Of a stretch of DNA of 64,000 nt, positions 33,801-46,614 are shown piece by piece. Source of the DNA: Phragmites australis. Its lineage: Eukaryota; Streptophyta; Magnoliopsida; Poales; Poaceae. Each line of letters begins with the position of its first letter. Positions within the stretch are counted from its first letter, which is position 1. The notes beneath the pieces were generated by a model. It did no database searches. It was given only the letters and a program-made list of their open reading frames with translations, and had not been told where the DNA came from. The stretch covers positions 19,213,001 to 19,277,000 of the forward strand of contig NC_084943.1 of the NCBI RefSeq assembly GCF_958298935.1, written 5' to 3'. The translations under genes and the position numbers were made by a program.

Positions 33801-36800
33801 GGAGGAATGTAAAAAGAGATGGCATTTCTACCTGGTACAAGAACATGAGAATCTGAACTCTTTATTGCCTGCATGGTATAGCAACATTAACTTGTTAGGT
33901 GACTGAAGAATAGGGTATGGATTATGGAGGGTCATTTTTCTACAGTATGTATATATAGTATTAGTTTTGATTTCTGAAAGCCGTTCTGCAGGGATAAAAC
34001 TGAATTTTACTTGGAAACATAGTAGTACATCTGAACCAAGAAGAAATCCTATATCACGGGGGAGAAAAGGTGGCAATCAGTAATATGGTAACTGTACCTT
34101 GATACCTTCATCTGCACTAGAAGAAGCTGATAATCTTAAGCTAAGAGATTCCAGCGTGATGTCATCTGGGAAGCCACTCCAAACTGCTACAGATAGTGTA
34201 CCAGGATCCCCGTCACATAATTCTAGTGGTGGACCGGCATTTCCAGCAAATGTAATTAGTGATGAGACATCAAGGGGCACAAGATGCTTCATTTCACTGT
34301 GAGCAAGCCGAACAACTTCTGACTGGAAAGCTTGCCGCTCTTTCGATGAAAACAAACCACTGTCTAGCGAAAGTAACTTTACACAGGAAGCCAAATAACC
34401 AGCTTCATCATTGAGAATCTTCTGGCATTCTGCAAGATCAGGAAGAACATCTGCTAACAGCACTTCCCAGCCTTCTGCAGAATACATAGCACAGACTTTC
34501 TCATAGGATTTCACAGACAAGTCATAGTTTCCATGCTTAAAGAATAGAGCCGCAATCTCTCCATCAAGCACAACTCCATGTCTTTTCCACCAAGAGCGGT
34601 GATAATTGTCAGCTGCACCTTTAGTAAGCTCCATATACCTTTTCTGTAACACAAAAACAATTATTGTTGCAGCTCATTTTATATCTATTGCTTGCAGGAA
34701 TTCCAATATTACAATAATATTCGATAATCATTGTCTCTAAATCAGTTAGTTCAAGAACGAGAAAACAGAGAAGCATTACAAGGAACCTTTACAATTTAAA
34801 ACAGGACCATACAACATAATGTCAGAATCTGTCATGATGAGCATGAAAACACTACCTCAAATTCTTCTAGTGATGAAAGTGATGTCATAAAATCAGGATC
34901 TGATATCGTCTGTTTCAGTGCATGCTCAGCTGCAACATGAATTTCCGATAACCTCATGGGGCGATCAAGAGAAGTCTCAGACGTTGCTGGACCTGACATT
35001 GTTCTTGTCATGAAATTAGAAGCAGATCTGTTGGGAGGAGGTTTTGAATTTGCATCTAAACCTGAACTGCCCAGACAAAAATATACACAATATATAAGTA
35101 AATAAAAATGACAATTCAAAGTCTTTGCTGAAATTCTTACTGTAAATATAAATACACCACAAAAGCGGAGAAATAATAGCCCTTACCCATCAGCTGCTGA
35201 ATCATATAACTCAGATATATTTCCAACAGAAAGAAAAGCTCTGCGCCTATTTGCCTCACGTAGAAGTACAGAAGGTTCTAGTGGCAGAGGTTTCCTGTGA
35301 ATGTTGAAGAGCTTTTCTCTTGGTTTTGCTTGAAGAATCATCTGCATATGGAAAAGGATCCAGAACTTTAGGCTACAGTGCAATAAGTGTCCTATATGTA
35401 ATTACACAGGGGATAGCAAATACAAGGGTGTTTTAGAAAAATGAAATTGACTAGCAAATAAGGGTCAGTATAAAATTTCACGTTATCAAACTCCAGAATT
35501 TGGATTCTGTATAAATTATACAATCCACTTCACCCTATAATTTATTAAATGAAAATGTCTGCAACAGCTTTATGGTTTACTGTTGAAAGATCATAACTAA
35601 TTTACTGGTCCAGATATGTTATCAAATCCTTTTACTATTTTCCTCTTATATTCTACACAACTAAGAAATCTATAATTTATAAGCTGTCATTTGTGAATTA
35701 TAATGTACTGATGACTAACATGGAATAGCATAGTCAGTTGCCATATTTCATGCACCATTGAGTGCCACTTTATACACAAATGTTTTGACTTTTGAGCATA
35801 CCAATTTACAGAGAGAGAAAACAAGGTTTAGTGACCTATTTTCAACAGGTTGATCTCATCAGTTGGGAAGGACATGGACCAATTAGGTGACTTTTGATAT
35901 TAAAGAACCATCAACAAGAAATAAATTAGAAGCCATGACGAAAAGCTGAAAAATGATTACCTTCTCCTTTGCCATTATTTCTGCCGATGAATCGGGAGGA
36001 ATTGAAGGCCATGTAGCTGGCTTGGGCCATGGTAGCATGCTCAAAGATGCACTGCAAACAAATTATAAAAGTTAGTTTGAATGCAAGACTGTACAGAATA
36101 ACTGAAATACCGCATCTGCAAGCTTCATTAAGAGTTCGAAAAGAGAAGATGCAATCTATTAATTTAACTAGCCAATAGAATGGTGAAGTCAGTACATAAC
36201 ATAACGGTATTGATCTTATACCTGTTGACTGGACTCTTTTCTATCTCAATCCCATAACCGATCAAATAGGCAAGCCTCATAAACTGCGATATCCATGAAG
36301 AGTAACATATAAATACACACTTTGTATGTTGCAACCAAATTAGGGGGACATAATCCAAAAGGTAAGCAAAAAGGACTTGATGGCACACTTGAATTCTGTC
36401 ATACCAAGAAGCTAATAAACTGTAAAAATACAATGGAAAGGCAATCTCCAGTTTCACTTGAATTTAACAGCATGATTACCAAGAAAAAGAAAAGTAAATG
36501 ATTCATTGTGATTGTACATAAATGATCCAAGTTGTACCTGCTGGTGTGAAGATAAGGACACTGGTACTAGGCAAATACTAAAATGACTAGCAGTTTAAAT
36601 TTTAAAACAAACCACAGAAAGGTGTGTAGTGTGTACCAAGTGTGAAATGCAATATTTCAGGATTTGCAAAAAAAATCCTGGATAAAACCAATTTTCATCT
36701 TGTTCGATTTAATATTTATTTTATTTGAATATTAAATATTCATATTGAAGTAGACCACTTGGTCATTGGTCCAGGAGAATTTACATTTGATTTACTATTA

Positions 36801-39800
36801 CACTTCATCTACCAATCCTGATGCAAAAGCATAAGCCGTATTAAGTACAGGAGTCTTGACAACATTTCTTGAAGACCAAAGACAAGTTACCAAGCAATAC
36901 TTAAAATTTCATAGTTCCTCAATTGCAGACATAAAAACAATAAACTCAGAACTCGGACAAGATAACAATATGCCTGACAAATCAATATTGGAATAACAGA
37001 AGTATGACAACTTGCCTTAACACGGCAGAGCGAATAAAGATCACCCTGAAGACGATAGAACTCTTTCTCTGAGTCAATAGCAACAACTCCACCCTCATAA
37101 TGTGAAGCTGTAGACTTTATTAAGCCCAAACATGCAGTTATCACCCATACTTCACGGAAACAAAATGGTAGAGCATTCTGAGGGGGAAAAGGAAAGCATA
37201 ATCAAGCACTTCTAATTACAATAGTCTTCTCAGCACATAAACAATTTATAGAGGAAGAAAATAGTAAAATTATAGTTACATACTTCATGCAAGGCTAGTG
37301 TCTTGGAAAAGCCAACAACAAAAGCATATCCTCTGGCAGTAACCTCAATTGGGCGAGACAATTTAAACAACAACTGCAAAAAAGGTGAAATGAAAATAAA
37401 TGTAAAGGCGATGCATGATTCTCAGTTGACCTAATAATCGTTAATAAAAAATAAAGCAAAATAACTGTAACATAATGTTGGTACTTCTATATAGCATGGT
37501 ACATTTGAAAATAATGACACTCTTCGACGGGGATTGTTTTAACATGAAAAATTGACATGCTTGTAATGGATCATTCGGTTAAGCAAAAAAAAAATCTGTT
37601 CTTTTACACTCATCCCCTAACTGTAAAGATTGTGCGCTTGTAACAAAAAGAAAAAAAAATGAAACACAATAGGTTGAGATGCTTCCAGTCTTGCATCAAA
37701 TAGTAAGTAGTAATGTAAAAACGCAGAAACCATTTCAAAGTAGCAAAAAAAACAGGAAGAATGCTCATGCTTGGCAACAAGAAAAAAAAAACAGATATAA
37801 AACATACTGACAAAATAGAATTTTATTTTGCAATTTTTTGCCACCTATATCTAGCTTGCAAGGCACAGCAGCTGAAGAATCCACCATGTACAAACCTTAG
37901 CCTGACAAGCAAATATGTATTGTCTGAACTCAAATTCTCTGAATAAATCATCCTGAACAATTTGGGTCAGTGCTTTGAATCCTGGATTTAGCAGAGCAGC
38001 CTGGTCATCACCAGTATCTAATCCTCCGAATTCTCGATGTTTCCCAGGAGAGTTCACTGCATTCATGGGAACAAGGTTATATTTATAGTAAATAAGCAAA
38101 AAAAAAGTTGCAAATAAATGTAATTTGATAATGTACCAGAATTTCTAAAGTATCATTCAGTCCATATACCAATTTTGGCAGCAACATAATAAGCTCTATG
38201 TCAGAATAAAAAAGAAATTCTTAATTCATAAGATAAGAAAGGGACGTAGTCATTGATGATGCCATAATAGTTTTAAAGCAAGAGAAGTAACAAACTATTA
38301 ATAAACAAACAGTGACCTGTCTCCAGAATGAACAAGAAAACTTTCACGTATAGATCCATATGTTTATGAGTTGTAAGAACATTTTTTTAGCATATTGGGT
38401 GTCAATGTCATCTAACTGATCAGTGATCGGAAGTTCTATTCTATATCTCTATTGTTAGCATAAACCTCATCCAGGTCAAATTTGTCTACATCTCAATAGA
38501 ACTTATGGGGATTACAAATGAGGAAGCTGTGCTTCGCATAAGAATGCATGATCATGCTAACTAACAATGTGACATTTACTGTAAGTTCATGAAGAAAACT
38601 TCATCACACTTAAAATAACCTTATACTCAAACCCTGGTAGATTAGAACTGACGAAGTCTTTTGTTATGCAAATCTAACTAGCTGTAAAGCTCAAAACTGA
38701 ATGCAAGGTAGTTGTAAGATAAAGTTAGAGACAAACCTGATTCTGAGTAGCATAGTTCAAGTTCATCATATTCACGGAGTGAATCTTCATGAAGATTACT
38801 CATCTCAAACATGAATGCCAAGCTTTCCTGAACATACGAGCGGTTCAAGTGTAAACGAAGTCACATTGAACAACAGCACAAAGGTGAATAAAACCCAGTG
38901 CCACTGAAGATTCAGTATGGTTGCATTGTCGTACCTTCAGAATGAAGAAGTTGCAGAAGTTCCATATTGGAGTGAACCGTTGCTCACTTAACCTCCTGAT
39001 CTCCTCTTCATAAAACTGAACCCGCCTATCTAATGTGTTTCTGATGCAGTCCACCATTTTAGAGTCAAAATCATCCCAGAATTCTGCGTCGAGTCCATGT
39101 AGATCAAATTTGCAGCATCTATATCATAAATGAGCATTTTTAGACTGTCAATAACTCGAAATTGTTTGTAGTATGCAATAACTCGAAAAGTTTTACCCAA
39201 GAGTCCCTAGAGAATTCAAAAGTGGAAATATGCTCATAAAAAATAACATAACTGCAAGATAACAGATTAACAGCAAACAAAAGTTGAGTTGGAACAACTG
39301 GAAAAAGCAAACACATGCATTTTTTTAGCCATAGTACCAATGCTATCAACACTATCATGGAGAGGTGGTAACAAATACCTTTCTCTCTTTTTGGTGTTGA
39401 AATCGGCCTCGAGCCTAGCATATACTTTCTTTGCCATCTTAGTTGCTTGATCATTGCTCGGATGGGCTTTCGATACAAACACAATGAACCATTCCCGCTC
39501 ATCATTTTGCACAATTAATTTGAGGCGAGGCTTAAGAATGGTCTTGAATTCGTCAAGATCCTGCACATTTTTTACAAATAAAGGAATGGCAAAAGTCACC
39601 CACATGGTCCATCAAGTACTATTGCTCAAAAAAGAAAAAGAATCAAAACGAGCAACATGCATTAGGATGGGGAAAAATGTGGGATGGAAGTACCTCACAA
39701 GTAACAAGAACAACAGTTGCATATGGCTCCCGGAACCAGAACAAGTACTGTTCTTGTGGAAAGCGACTCCGCAGCCTTGAATCTGTAGTTTGTATAAACT

Positions 39801-40676
39801 CAGCAGGTAGGTTTTCAACAAAAACAGGGTTCCTCGCCTTGTTGTTGAGACAGGCCTTCTTCACTGGTAGTCGTCGCTCAAAACTTTCCTTGACATTGAG
39901 CCACAAGTCGCTCACATCCTCAACTGTTGCAAAAGGTAGTCTTTCGTGTGAGAAGGAATTTCTACGGATGTACAAAGTTGATATCGGTTTTCATCAGATG
40001 CATAGAAAAGAATTGAAGTGACTGCTCAAGTCTACTTTAATTGTGATCCTCCAAACGGTTACACTACACCTACGGGATATTTGCACACGCATTGCAACTC
40101 AGGTGTGTGTGGATTGCAGTGTATCGAGGATGGCTTGTGCGTGCTCCTACCTACCATACGAACTATGTCCCTGAATGAATTTACATGAGTAGGAGCAGAA
40201 ACAGCATTGTTGCTTGGATGAATTGGCATGAGTTGGTTGATGGCAATATTCCGACCCACTATGCGAAATCAATGTAAATTAAGATAGTGGGAGAAAAATG
40301 GAGATCTCTCCATATTGTTCGTAAGCTTAAGAAGTCTAGATCTCACTAGACAGTCAGATGCAAACAGCAGGAAGCTAAACACAACCACGATTCTTACTAA
40401 ACCAGACAGCCATAGAAGACATAAAACCTCCATTTTTGCTCGAATTGCCGCTCGATCATGCCCTCTCAGATCGCGCGGCCCCGAGATCACGCGGACCGAG
40501 CTAGCCCAGATCGCACCCCCGCCGCGACTCGTGAGGTCGCGCCGACAATGCAGTTCAGATCCCAGGGGTTAGTTCTATGGTTCAGACGGGAGGCGGCAGA
40601 GTTGTGCCGTACCGGCGATGACGATGCGGTCGCAGGAGGACTTAATGGTCTGGAACTGCGCGAGGTAGTTCGCCAT
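30837..40676 (-). CDS. TRS130: TRAPPII complex subunit TRS130 / TRAPPC10, 21 exons
   Basis: Exons (high to low): 40613-40676, 39694-39923, 39379-39560, 38935-39118, 38737-38827, 37896-38056, 37284-37373, 37016-37177, 36222-36283, 35961-36051, 35187-35341, 34856-35066, 34098-34643, 33656-33868, 33076-33442, 32900-32990, 32745-32829, 31773-31956, 31355-31635, 31103-31193, 30837-31012. All join in phase to give 1238 residues, close to the roughly 1250 usual for plant TRS130. The protein starts MANYLAQFQTIKSSCDRIVI and ends PPALSTSYCIPA. Conserved blocks include FPQEQYLFWFREPYATVVLV, SKAHPSNDQATKMAKKVYAR and RFTPIWNFCNFFILK. It is a specific subunit of TRAPPII, a tethering and Rab-activating complex at the TGN needed for cytokinesis and polar growth. 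The N-terminal half is the conserved TRAPPC10 region and the C-terminal part is beta-sandwich-like. Intron 8 uses a GC donor (AAG|GCAAGT). All other introns are GT-AG. The gene looks intact. Confidence 0.95.
36284..37015 (-). other. GC-AG intron of TRS130 (intron 8)
   Basis: The donor reads AAG|GCAAGTT at 37016/37015 and the acceptor GATATCGCAG|TTTATG at 36284/36283. Using the GC donor joins ...LCRVK to FMRLAYLIGYG in frame, as expected for the family, and no nearby GT does so. Confidence 0.85.
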
Positions 40677-41040
40677 GGCGACCGGCGGCGGCGGCGGCAG
40701 GAGGAGATGGATGCCGCGACGGTGCTACTGCTCCATGCAGCTGCTCCGCTGCTGGGGAGATCGCCGGAGACGAGGGCGAGGCGCGGGGTTCGCGAGATGC
40801 GGAGGGGTGGGAGGAGCAGAGGGGAATTCTGGTGGAGAGTTGAGAGAGACGAAGGCGCTAAGCGGGTCGGGTGCGGAAATGGTTGCAGACTTACGGGCTA
40901 GGGAGACTGACGAGGTGGGCCCACTGCGCAATGCATGCGCTTGAGTAATCCGTTAGTCTGCTCGTGTGGATGTAACTAAAGTTTGCCAAAAAAAAAAAGA
41001 AATCCAAATTTTTCTAACTCGAGTTTGTTGAAGTTGGAAT
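40677..41040. other. 5' leader and promoter region of TRS130
   Basis: GC-rich DNA upstream of the TRS130 start. The open frames seen here on the plus strand (40458-40944) are antisense and without a domain. No clear TATA box is visible. Confidence 0.4.
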
Positions 41041-41099
41041 GACTTTGATTTCAACCCATGGCTTAGGTGTGCAAAACTCTTTCTCACCCAAGTATTTCC

Positions 41100-42376
41100 G
41101 ATGGAGTTCTATCGGACGTTCTAGGACATTATCAAGAATTGTATAATGGGAACCTATCAATTCACAGTCTCAACCTCAAAGTGATTATGCTCTTACCAAA
41201 AACCAAAGAAGATTGCCGCATTCAGTAATACAAGCCGATTTGCATGTGAAATATTATCTTCAAGATTTTCATTATAGTGACCACCGACATAATAAACAGT
41301 GTCACTGACCGAATAATTTGTCACACACAAACAGTCTTCATACAGTGTCCAAACATTTTTAAAGGGGTGGTCATTTTATATGAGACAATGTTTAAACTTC
41401 ACCAAAAAATGAGTGAGGTAATACTCAAAATGTACTTTGAGAAGGTCTATGATAAAATCAAATGCCCATATATCTTATAGTCCTTCTGATGAAAGGTTTT
41501 TCCCCTAAATAGTGCTCATGGGTTAGAAAAAATTCTGAGGGAAGCGTAGCAATTAAAGTAAATGATGAAACCGGCCAATTCTTTCAAACAAAAAGGGTCT
41601 TCGTCAAGGAGATCCACTCTCTCCGATTCTACTTAATGTCATCATAGATATGTTAGCAATCCTAATCGCGAAAACTAAAGAAGAATGGCAAGTTGAAGAA
41701 ATTGTACCCCATCTAGTAGACAATAAGCTATCAATCCTACAATACGCCGATGACACGATCCTCTTCATGGAAGATGATTTGGAAAAGGCGAAGAATATGA
41801 AGTTGTTGCTCTATGCATTTGAGCAACTCTTAGGTCTAAAAATCAACTTCTATAACAGTGAATTGTTCCGTTTCGGTATGGCACAAGACAAAAACGATCC
41901 ATATGCAGAAATATTTGGATGTGCAAACTCATGAATTCATATTGGAAAGGAGTAGAAGAACGTATTGAAAAGACGTTCAGCAGTTGGAAGACCAAGTACC
42001 TTACCGCGGATGGCAGGCTCATTCTTCTTAACTCAATCCTCAACAGCCTACCCGCATACATGATATACTTCTTCATTATCCCTCGTGGGGTACTCAAACG
42101 GCTCGAATACTTATGCTCCAGATTCTACTGGCAAAATGGAAAGTCTTATGCAAACCCAGAGACCATGGTGGACTAGGGATCGAGAATCTTGATATCCAAA
42201 ACATCTAATTCCTTTCCAAATGGTAATATAAACTACTAGCCGAAGATGGGCTCTGGCAAAATTTGTTCCATAACAAGTATATGGGGTTCAAATCACTTTC
42301 ACAGATCGAAGGCAAACTAGATGACTCTCACTTCTGGGCTGGATTGATAAAAGTAAAACACATCATGTTCTGCTAT
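41100..42376 (+). pseudogene. LINE ORF2 fragment: reverse transcriptase (part 1)
   Basis: The plus strand reads a plant LINE RT in order across frame breaks: a VIMLLPKTKEDCRI-like entry; NSVTDRIICHTQTVFIQ; FEKVYDKIKCPYI (normally FxKAYDxVxW); the catalytic QYADDTILFMEDD at about 41738-41776; then WKTKYLTADGRLILLNSIL and the SRFYWQNG segment. The YADD motif is intact but shifts and stops break the ORF. The endonuclease half is missing. The frame is interrupted at 42376 by the LTR-like insertion and continues at 45008. Confidence 0.85.
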
Positions 42377-45002
42377 TGTCATGTCCCAAAATGTTAATTA
42401 TGTAATTATGCATGCCTAATCATGGTTGCATTATGTTTTGTGAGATCGATTATCAATTCGAGTTTAAACGCGTTCCAAAAGTTATGTGTTTTGAACCTTC
42501 ACATATTTCCCCCACATACACGTATTTGATAGTGAAAATGGCTTAGAAACTAATTAGGAGAAACCTCATAGATATTAGAAAAGAAAAATAATAAGAAAAA
42601 GGGAAAAATGAGACTTTCAGCACTAAACCGCTCCCGCGGTCTGACCGGGGCTCCCAGCGGCCTGACCGCTAGTACACAGAGCTCCCATTAAGAAGATCGA
42701 TCACACACTCTCTCACTCTATCTTTTTATTTTGCTCTCTCACTCTCCTCCTCACTCAAGCCCTAGAGAGAGAAGAAGAGATCACCTCGATAGCTTCGACG
42801 ACTGAAGATCGACGGAGGGGACTCCCTCGAGCTTCTCAGAGGTTTCCCTGAGCTCCTCCCCTCTTCTCCCTCACCAGAGGAAAGTTCATCCAACTGCAAG
42901 CTCATACGTCACCCCGGAGCCTTATCTTCAAATCGGAGCTTCTCCAGAGTGGATTGATCCACTAGAAAGCTTTCCCCACACTAAGGTGAGACATCCCCTA
43001 CCATTTCTCCATCATTCACGAGCTCTAATCGATCCATGTTCCATTTAGACCCAAGCTTAACCCTAGCCTAGGGCTTATCCATGGGATATTTTGAGTTTAG
43101 CTGGGTGAATATTGTCTAAATCACCTTAGAATCACTAGGGTTGATCTGACAGCTAGAGGCCAAGACCTTCTGCACGTCGGCGATCTGATTCCCACTTCAA
43201 CACCGGTCTGATCGCCAGCCACTTAAAGCTATATGCACTTAGGTTTTCTTATCCGGGGTTTCAAACTTCGATACCCTAATCATTTGGCAGTCTTTAGCAA
43301 ATATTTTCAAAACACGACACTCTATCAATGTTCAAGCATGTATCATATGCATACTTTTCTATTGTTTGATTATTTATGTAATGCATTCTTGATTCGTTTA
43401 GAGAGTGTTACGCTGGCAATCCAAGCGAATGAAGGCAACGTCAATCTACCAGAGTTCTGTGAGTGTGGCGCTGGAATTATCAGGCAACCGCCAAAGCAAC
43501 AAGGCAAATATCTAAGTATATTGCACCCTTTAGTTTGAAGGGAATGAAGCCTAAATTGATAAATTATCGCTTATGTATGTTGCATGTTTAGCAATGACGA
43601 TGTTGGGTTTATATGGGTAGAACCTATATTGATTTGCATTACCTCTACCTTGAGTTGTTGATTATCCGTATCCTTGTAGCCTTGATAACATTGTTGATGT
43701 CTAACTTATGAGTTATTCGAAATGCTTAGAAATACTTAGGTTCTTGGTAGAAGATGAGCAATGGTTTAACCGTTGTTCGTGAGCTTAGGGCTTACTTATT
43801 GTTTACAAAATACAATGGCAATGATGTGGGTGGTATGAGATGTGAGGATGAGCGAGATGTGGGCGATGCTAGGGGTATATCGGAAGAGGAGCTCGGATGT
43901 CATAGACCACTTGCATCATTTAAGCACTATCCGTTAGTACCATTGACTTTAGCACTTTTCGTACAACTACATTTTCGGATAATGGACGAATGATCTGAGT
44001 ATCATACGCCATGCTGACGTTTGTCTTGCGGCGCTATGATGCGTAGGAAAAATAAAGGAGAAGAAAGGTGGCAGGGGGTGGAGGTGTCTGGGACACGCTC
44101 GCGATAACCTCGGTGTCATAGGGGCATGTGCAAGTGGGTAGTGTCGGATATGAGAAAGGTTGTCTCGGGGGTCCAAGAGGATGGATCCAGATCATGTGGG
44201 TAAAGTTGTACCCTCTGCAGGGTGTAAAAATAATTCAAATTGCCGCGCTCTCGGTTATGAGCATGCTTCTGTCCATCCACATCGATCGTAGAGTTTCTAG
44301 AATTGGGGGTGTTTGGTAGGATTTCTTGGGCATGGTTGTGATGGTTTTGGTTCACATGAGATAGTTCCATTTAAATTTATGTGCAAATAGTTGGTTACAG
44401 GGTAGAAATATATTTTTGTTAAGTATAGATGCTCATAAATAGGTGGTAAAGTTGTTTACGCATAGGAGTTTGCTTAACCTTGTGGTCTACTCTTTGCTAA
44501 TGACTTAAATGCATAATCCTTCGTACTCACGCTGCTCTTTTAGGTTCTACCGGTAAGGAGGAGCTCGTGTTCGGCTTATTCACGCCCATCGATGCAGTTG
44601 GTAGAAATGAGTAGTGCAAACTACTTTTATAGCGAGACTTTTGGGTGTAGCCTAAAGGCATCTAGTTTTACCTAGCTGTTGTTGGTTCTTAGTTGTTAAT
44701 CTTTCGCTGCATAATTTCTAGTTTTGGTTAGGAGATCATCTATTCTTTACCCTCCTAGCTTTCTTTTGATGTAAATTGTTGTAAATAATTGAATGCTTAA
44801 GAACTTATAATATAATTTAATTATCCGCTCTTTCTTAAGTTTTGTTGTGATGCTATATGTTGGAAAGACATGTGTTCCGATCTTGGGTATAAAGCACGTG
44901 CCGAAACTACCGTGATGGCATTCCGGTTAATCATCATGGTTATGATTAAGTAAATGATCGTCCTGATGATTAATTAGAGTACTATTTGGTCGGTTCCTCA
45001 CA
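42377..45002. mobile_element. Solo-LTR-like insertion inside the LINE
   Basis: The 2626-bp insertion begins TGTCATGTCCC and ends GGTTCCTCACA, with GCTAT on both sides (42372-42376 and 45003-45007). TG...CA ends and a 5-bp duplication are the marks of an LTR retroelement. No pol domain is found inside, so a solo LTR is most likely, although 2.6 kb is long for one. The LINE reading frame resumes directly beyond it. Internal frames at 43233-44370 overlap on both strands and have no domain. Confidence 0.8.
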
Positions 45003-45007
45003 GCTAT

Positions 45008-45535
45008 GATACCTTCAATGTAAAAGACGATTCCAAAATCAGATTCTGGAGGACATTTGGCTGGGCAATTTGCCCCTAAGAGACCAATACCCCCAACTTT
45101 ACACTACAGTGCGAATCAAACAAGAGACAATGTCTTCGACTCTATAGATTAATCCTCTAAACATAACCTTCACGCAAGATCTAGATGGTCCAAAATTAGT
45201 AGCATGAATGAAATTATTGGCACGCCTTACCAATATCACCTTAGCATACTAACAAGACGAATTCTGATGGAGCTTAACCCAATCCAGAAAGTTTTCTGTC
45301 AACTCCATGTATAAAACTCTTGTGCAAGGTGACGAACCAATAAAAAACAGCCTAATATAGAAGCTTAAGATACTACTAAAAATAAAAATATTCCTTTGGT
45401 ACCTTCACAAAGGAATTCTTTTAATAAAAGATAACCTGATTAAAAGATAATGATTAGGGAATCAAAATTGTTGCTTTTATCAAAAAAGGTGACAATTAAC
45501 CTCTTCTTCAATTGTTGTTTCGTCTGTTCTGCATG
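45008..45535 (+). pseudogene. LINE ORF2 fragment, part 2: zf-RVT-like end
   Basis: Beyond the insertion the LINE sequence continues with DDSKIRFW, and then the zf-RVT-type segment FSVNSMYKTLVQGDEPI and IKIFLWYLHKGILL. A Cys-rich end near 45460-45535 is degraded. It belongs to the same copy as 41100-42376. Confidence 0.75.
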
Positions 45536-46614
45536 ATTCATAGTACAGGTGACCTCTAACCTCTAACCTCACAAAGTGTACCGAATATGTTTGAAAATTG
45601 GCTTCGGGTTTTAGTAAAAAAAATTAAAAACGAATATATTGGCAGCAACAACCATATTTCGTTGGCCCATATAACTATACATAAATGATATTATCTTTCA
45701 CAAGAAGAAATTTATTTCTCTATTGCATGTTATTTTTATATGTAGGCACTAGCTCCGCTCGTGATCTGTGTTGTACTGGTGGGAGCATTACGAATTGGTT
45801 ACTACGACAACGACATGTTTGAAGCAAGTGTCTAGTGAGCTCTTTAACCGATTTAGATGGCAATCTAAGATACGTATTGAAACCAATCATAATAACCGTG
45901 CTTAAGAATTTTCGTTCCGACTTGTTGGATACCCATTTGGATTTTAACTCTTTGTTTTATCTTGCTTTGGTTGTATACATCTTAATTATATAAAGACCGA
46001 GAGAAAACATTATACCACCTCGATTTAATGTTAAGAGTTAATAAAGTTCTCATTTTTCTTTAGAAAAACATCACATCAGTAGTAGTATAATTTGATCTGT
46101 AACATGACCGGTACTATTTCAGTGTTATAAACTGTACTTGTTGTACAGAGCCACATAAATTCAGCTAAAGAAACAATTGTGCCAAATTCTACAAATACTG
46201 AATACATTGATATCAGAAATTTGGCTAAAGAAAATAGCTGTTTTAAACTGTACACATCTGTGGGTAAACTGATCACACAAACAAGACTTGCTGCAGCTTG
46301 AGGACTGAATGCCTTACTGACAAACAATTAGCGTTTGCGTGTCTTGCAGATGAATATCATGGGTTAGCCTAGCAACAACTAGGACTGAAATTACTGAAAT
46401 CATCACCAGGTTCAGCTCTTTGAGCTCTTCCGAAGATGGGTGTCAAAGTGAAATGACAGCAAATCAACAGACCAAAGTCAAATTGGTAGTGATGTACAGC
46501 TTCTTGATTGCTATGAAAAACCTTAAATCAACCAGAACTAAGCACTAGCAATCTGAGTCAATGCCTTTTCTTTTCATGATCTGTACAGTAATTATTCTGT
46601 ACACAATTTTGATG
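45536..46614. other. Intergenic and 3' UTR of the lipase gene
   Basis: No gene is supported. The last few hundred bases before 46615 are the likely 3' UTR of the minus-strand lipase. Confidence 0.4.

Noticed and set aside
40458..40944. Plus-strand ORFs of 85-147 codons upstream of TRS130
   Set aside because: They are antisense to TRS130 exon 1 and its GC-rich leader, with no domain and no splice or start support.
43233..44370. ORFs inside the solo-LTR-like insertion
   Set aside because: No retroelement or host domain; they lie within a mobile element proven by its target duplication.
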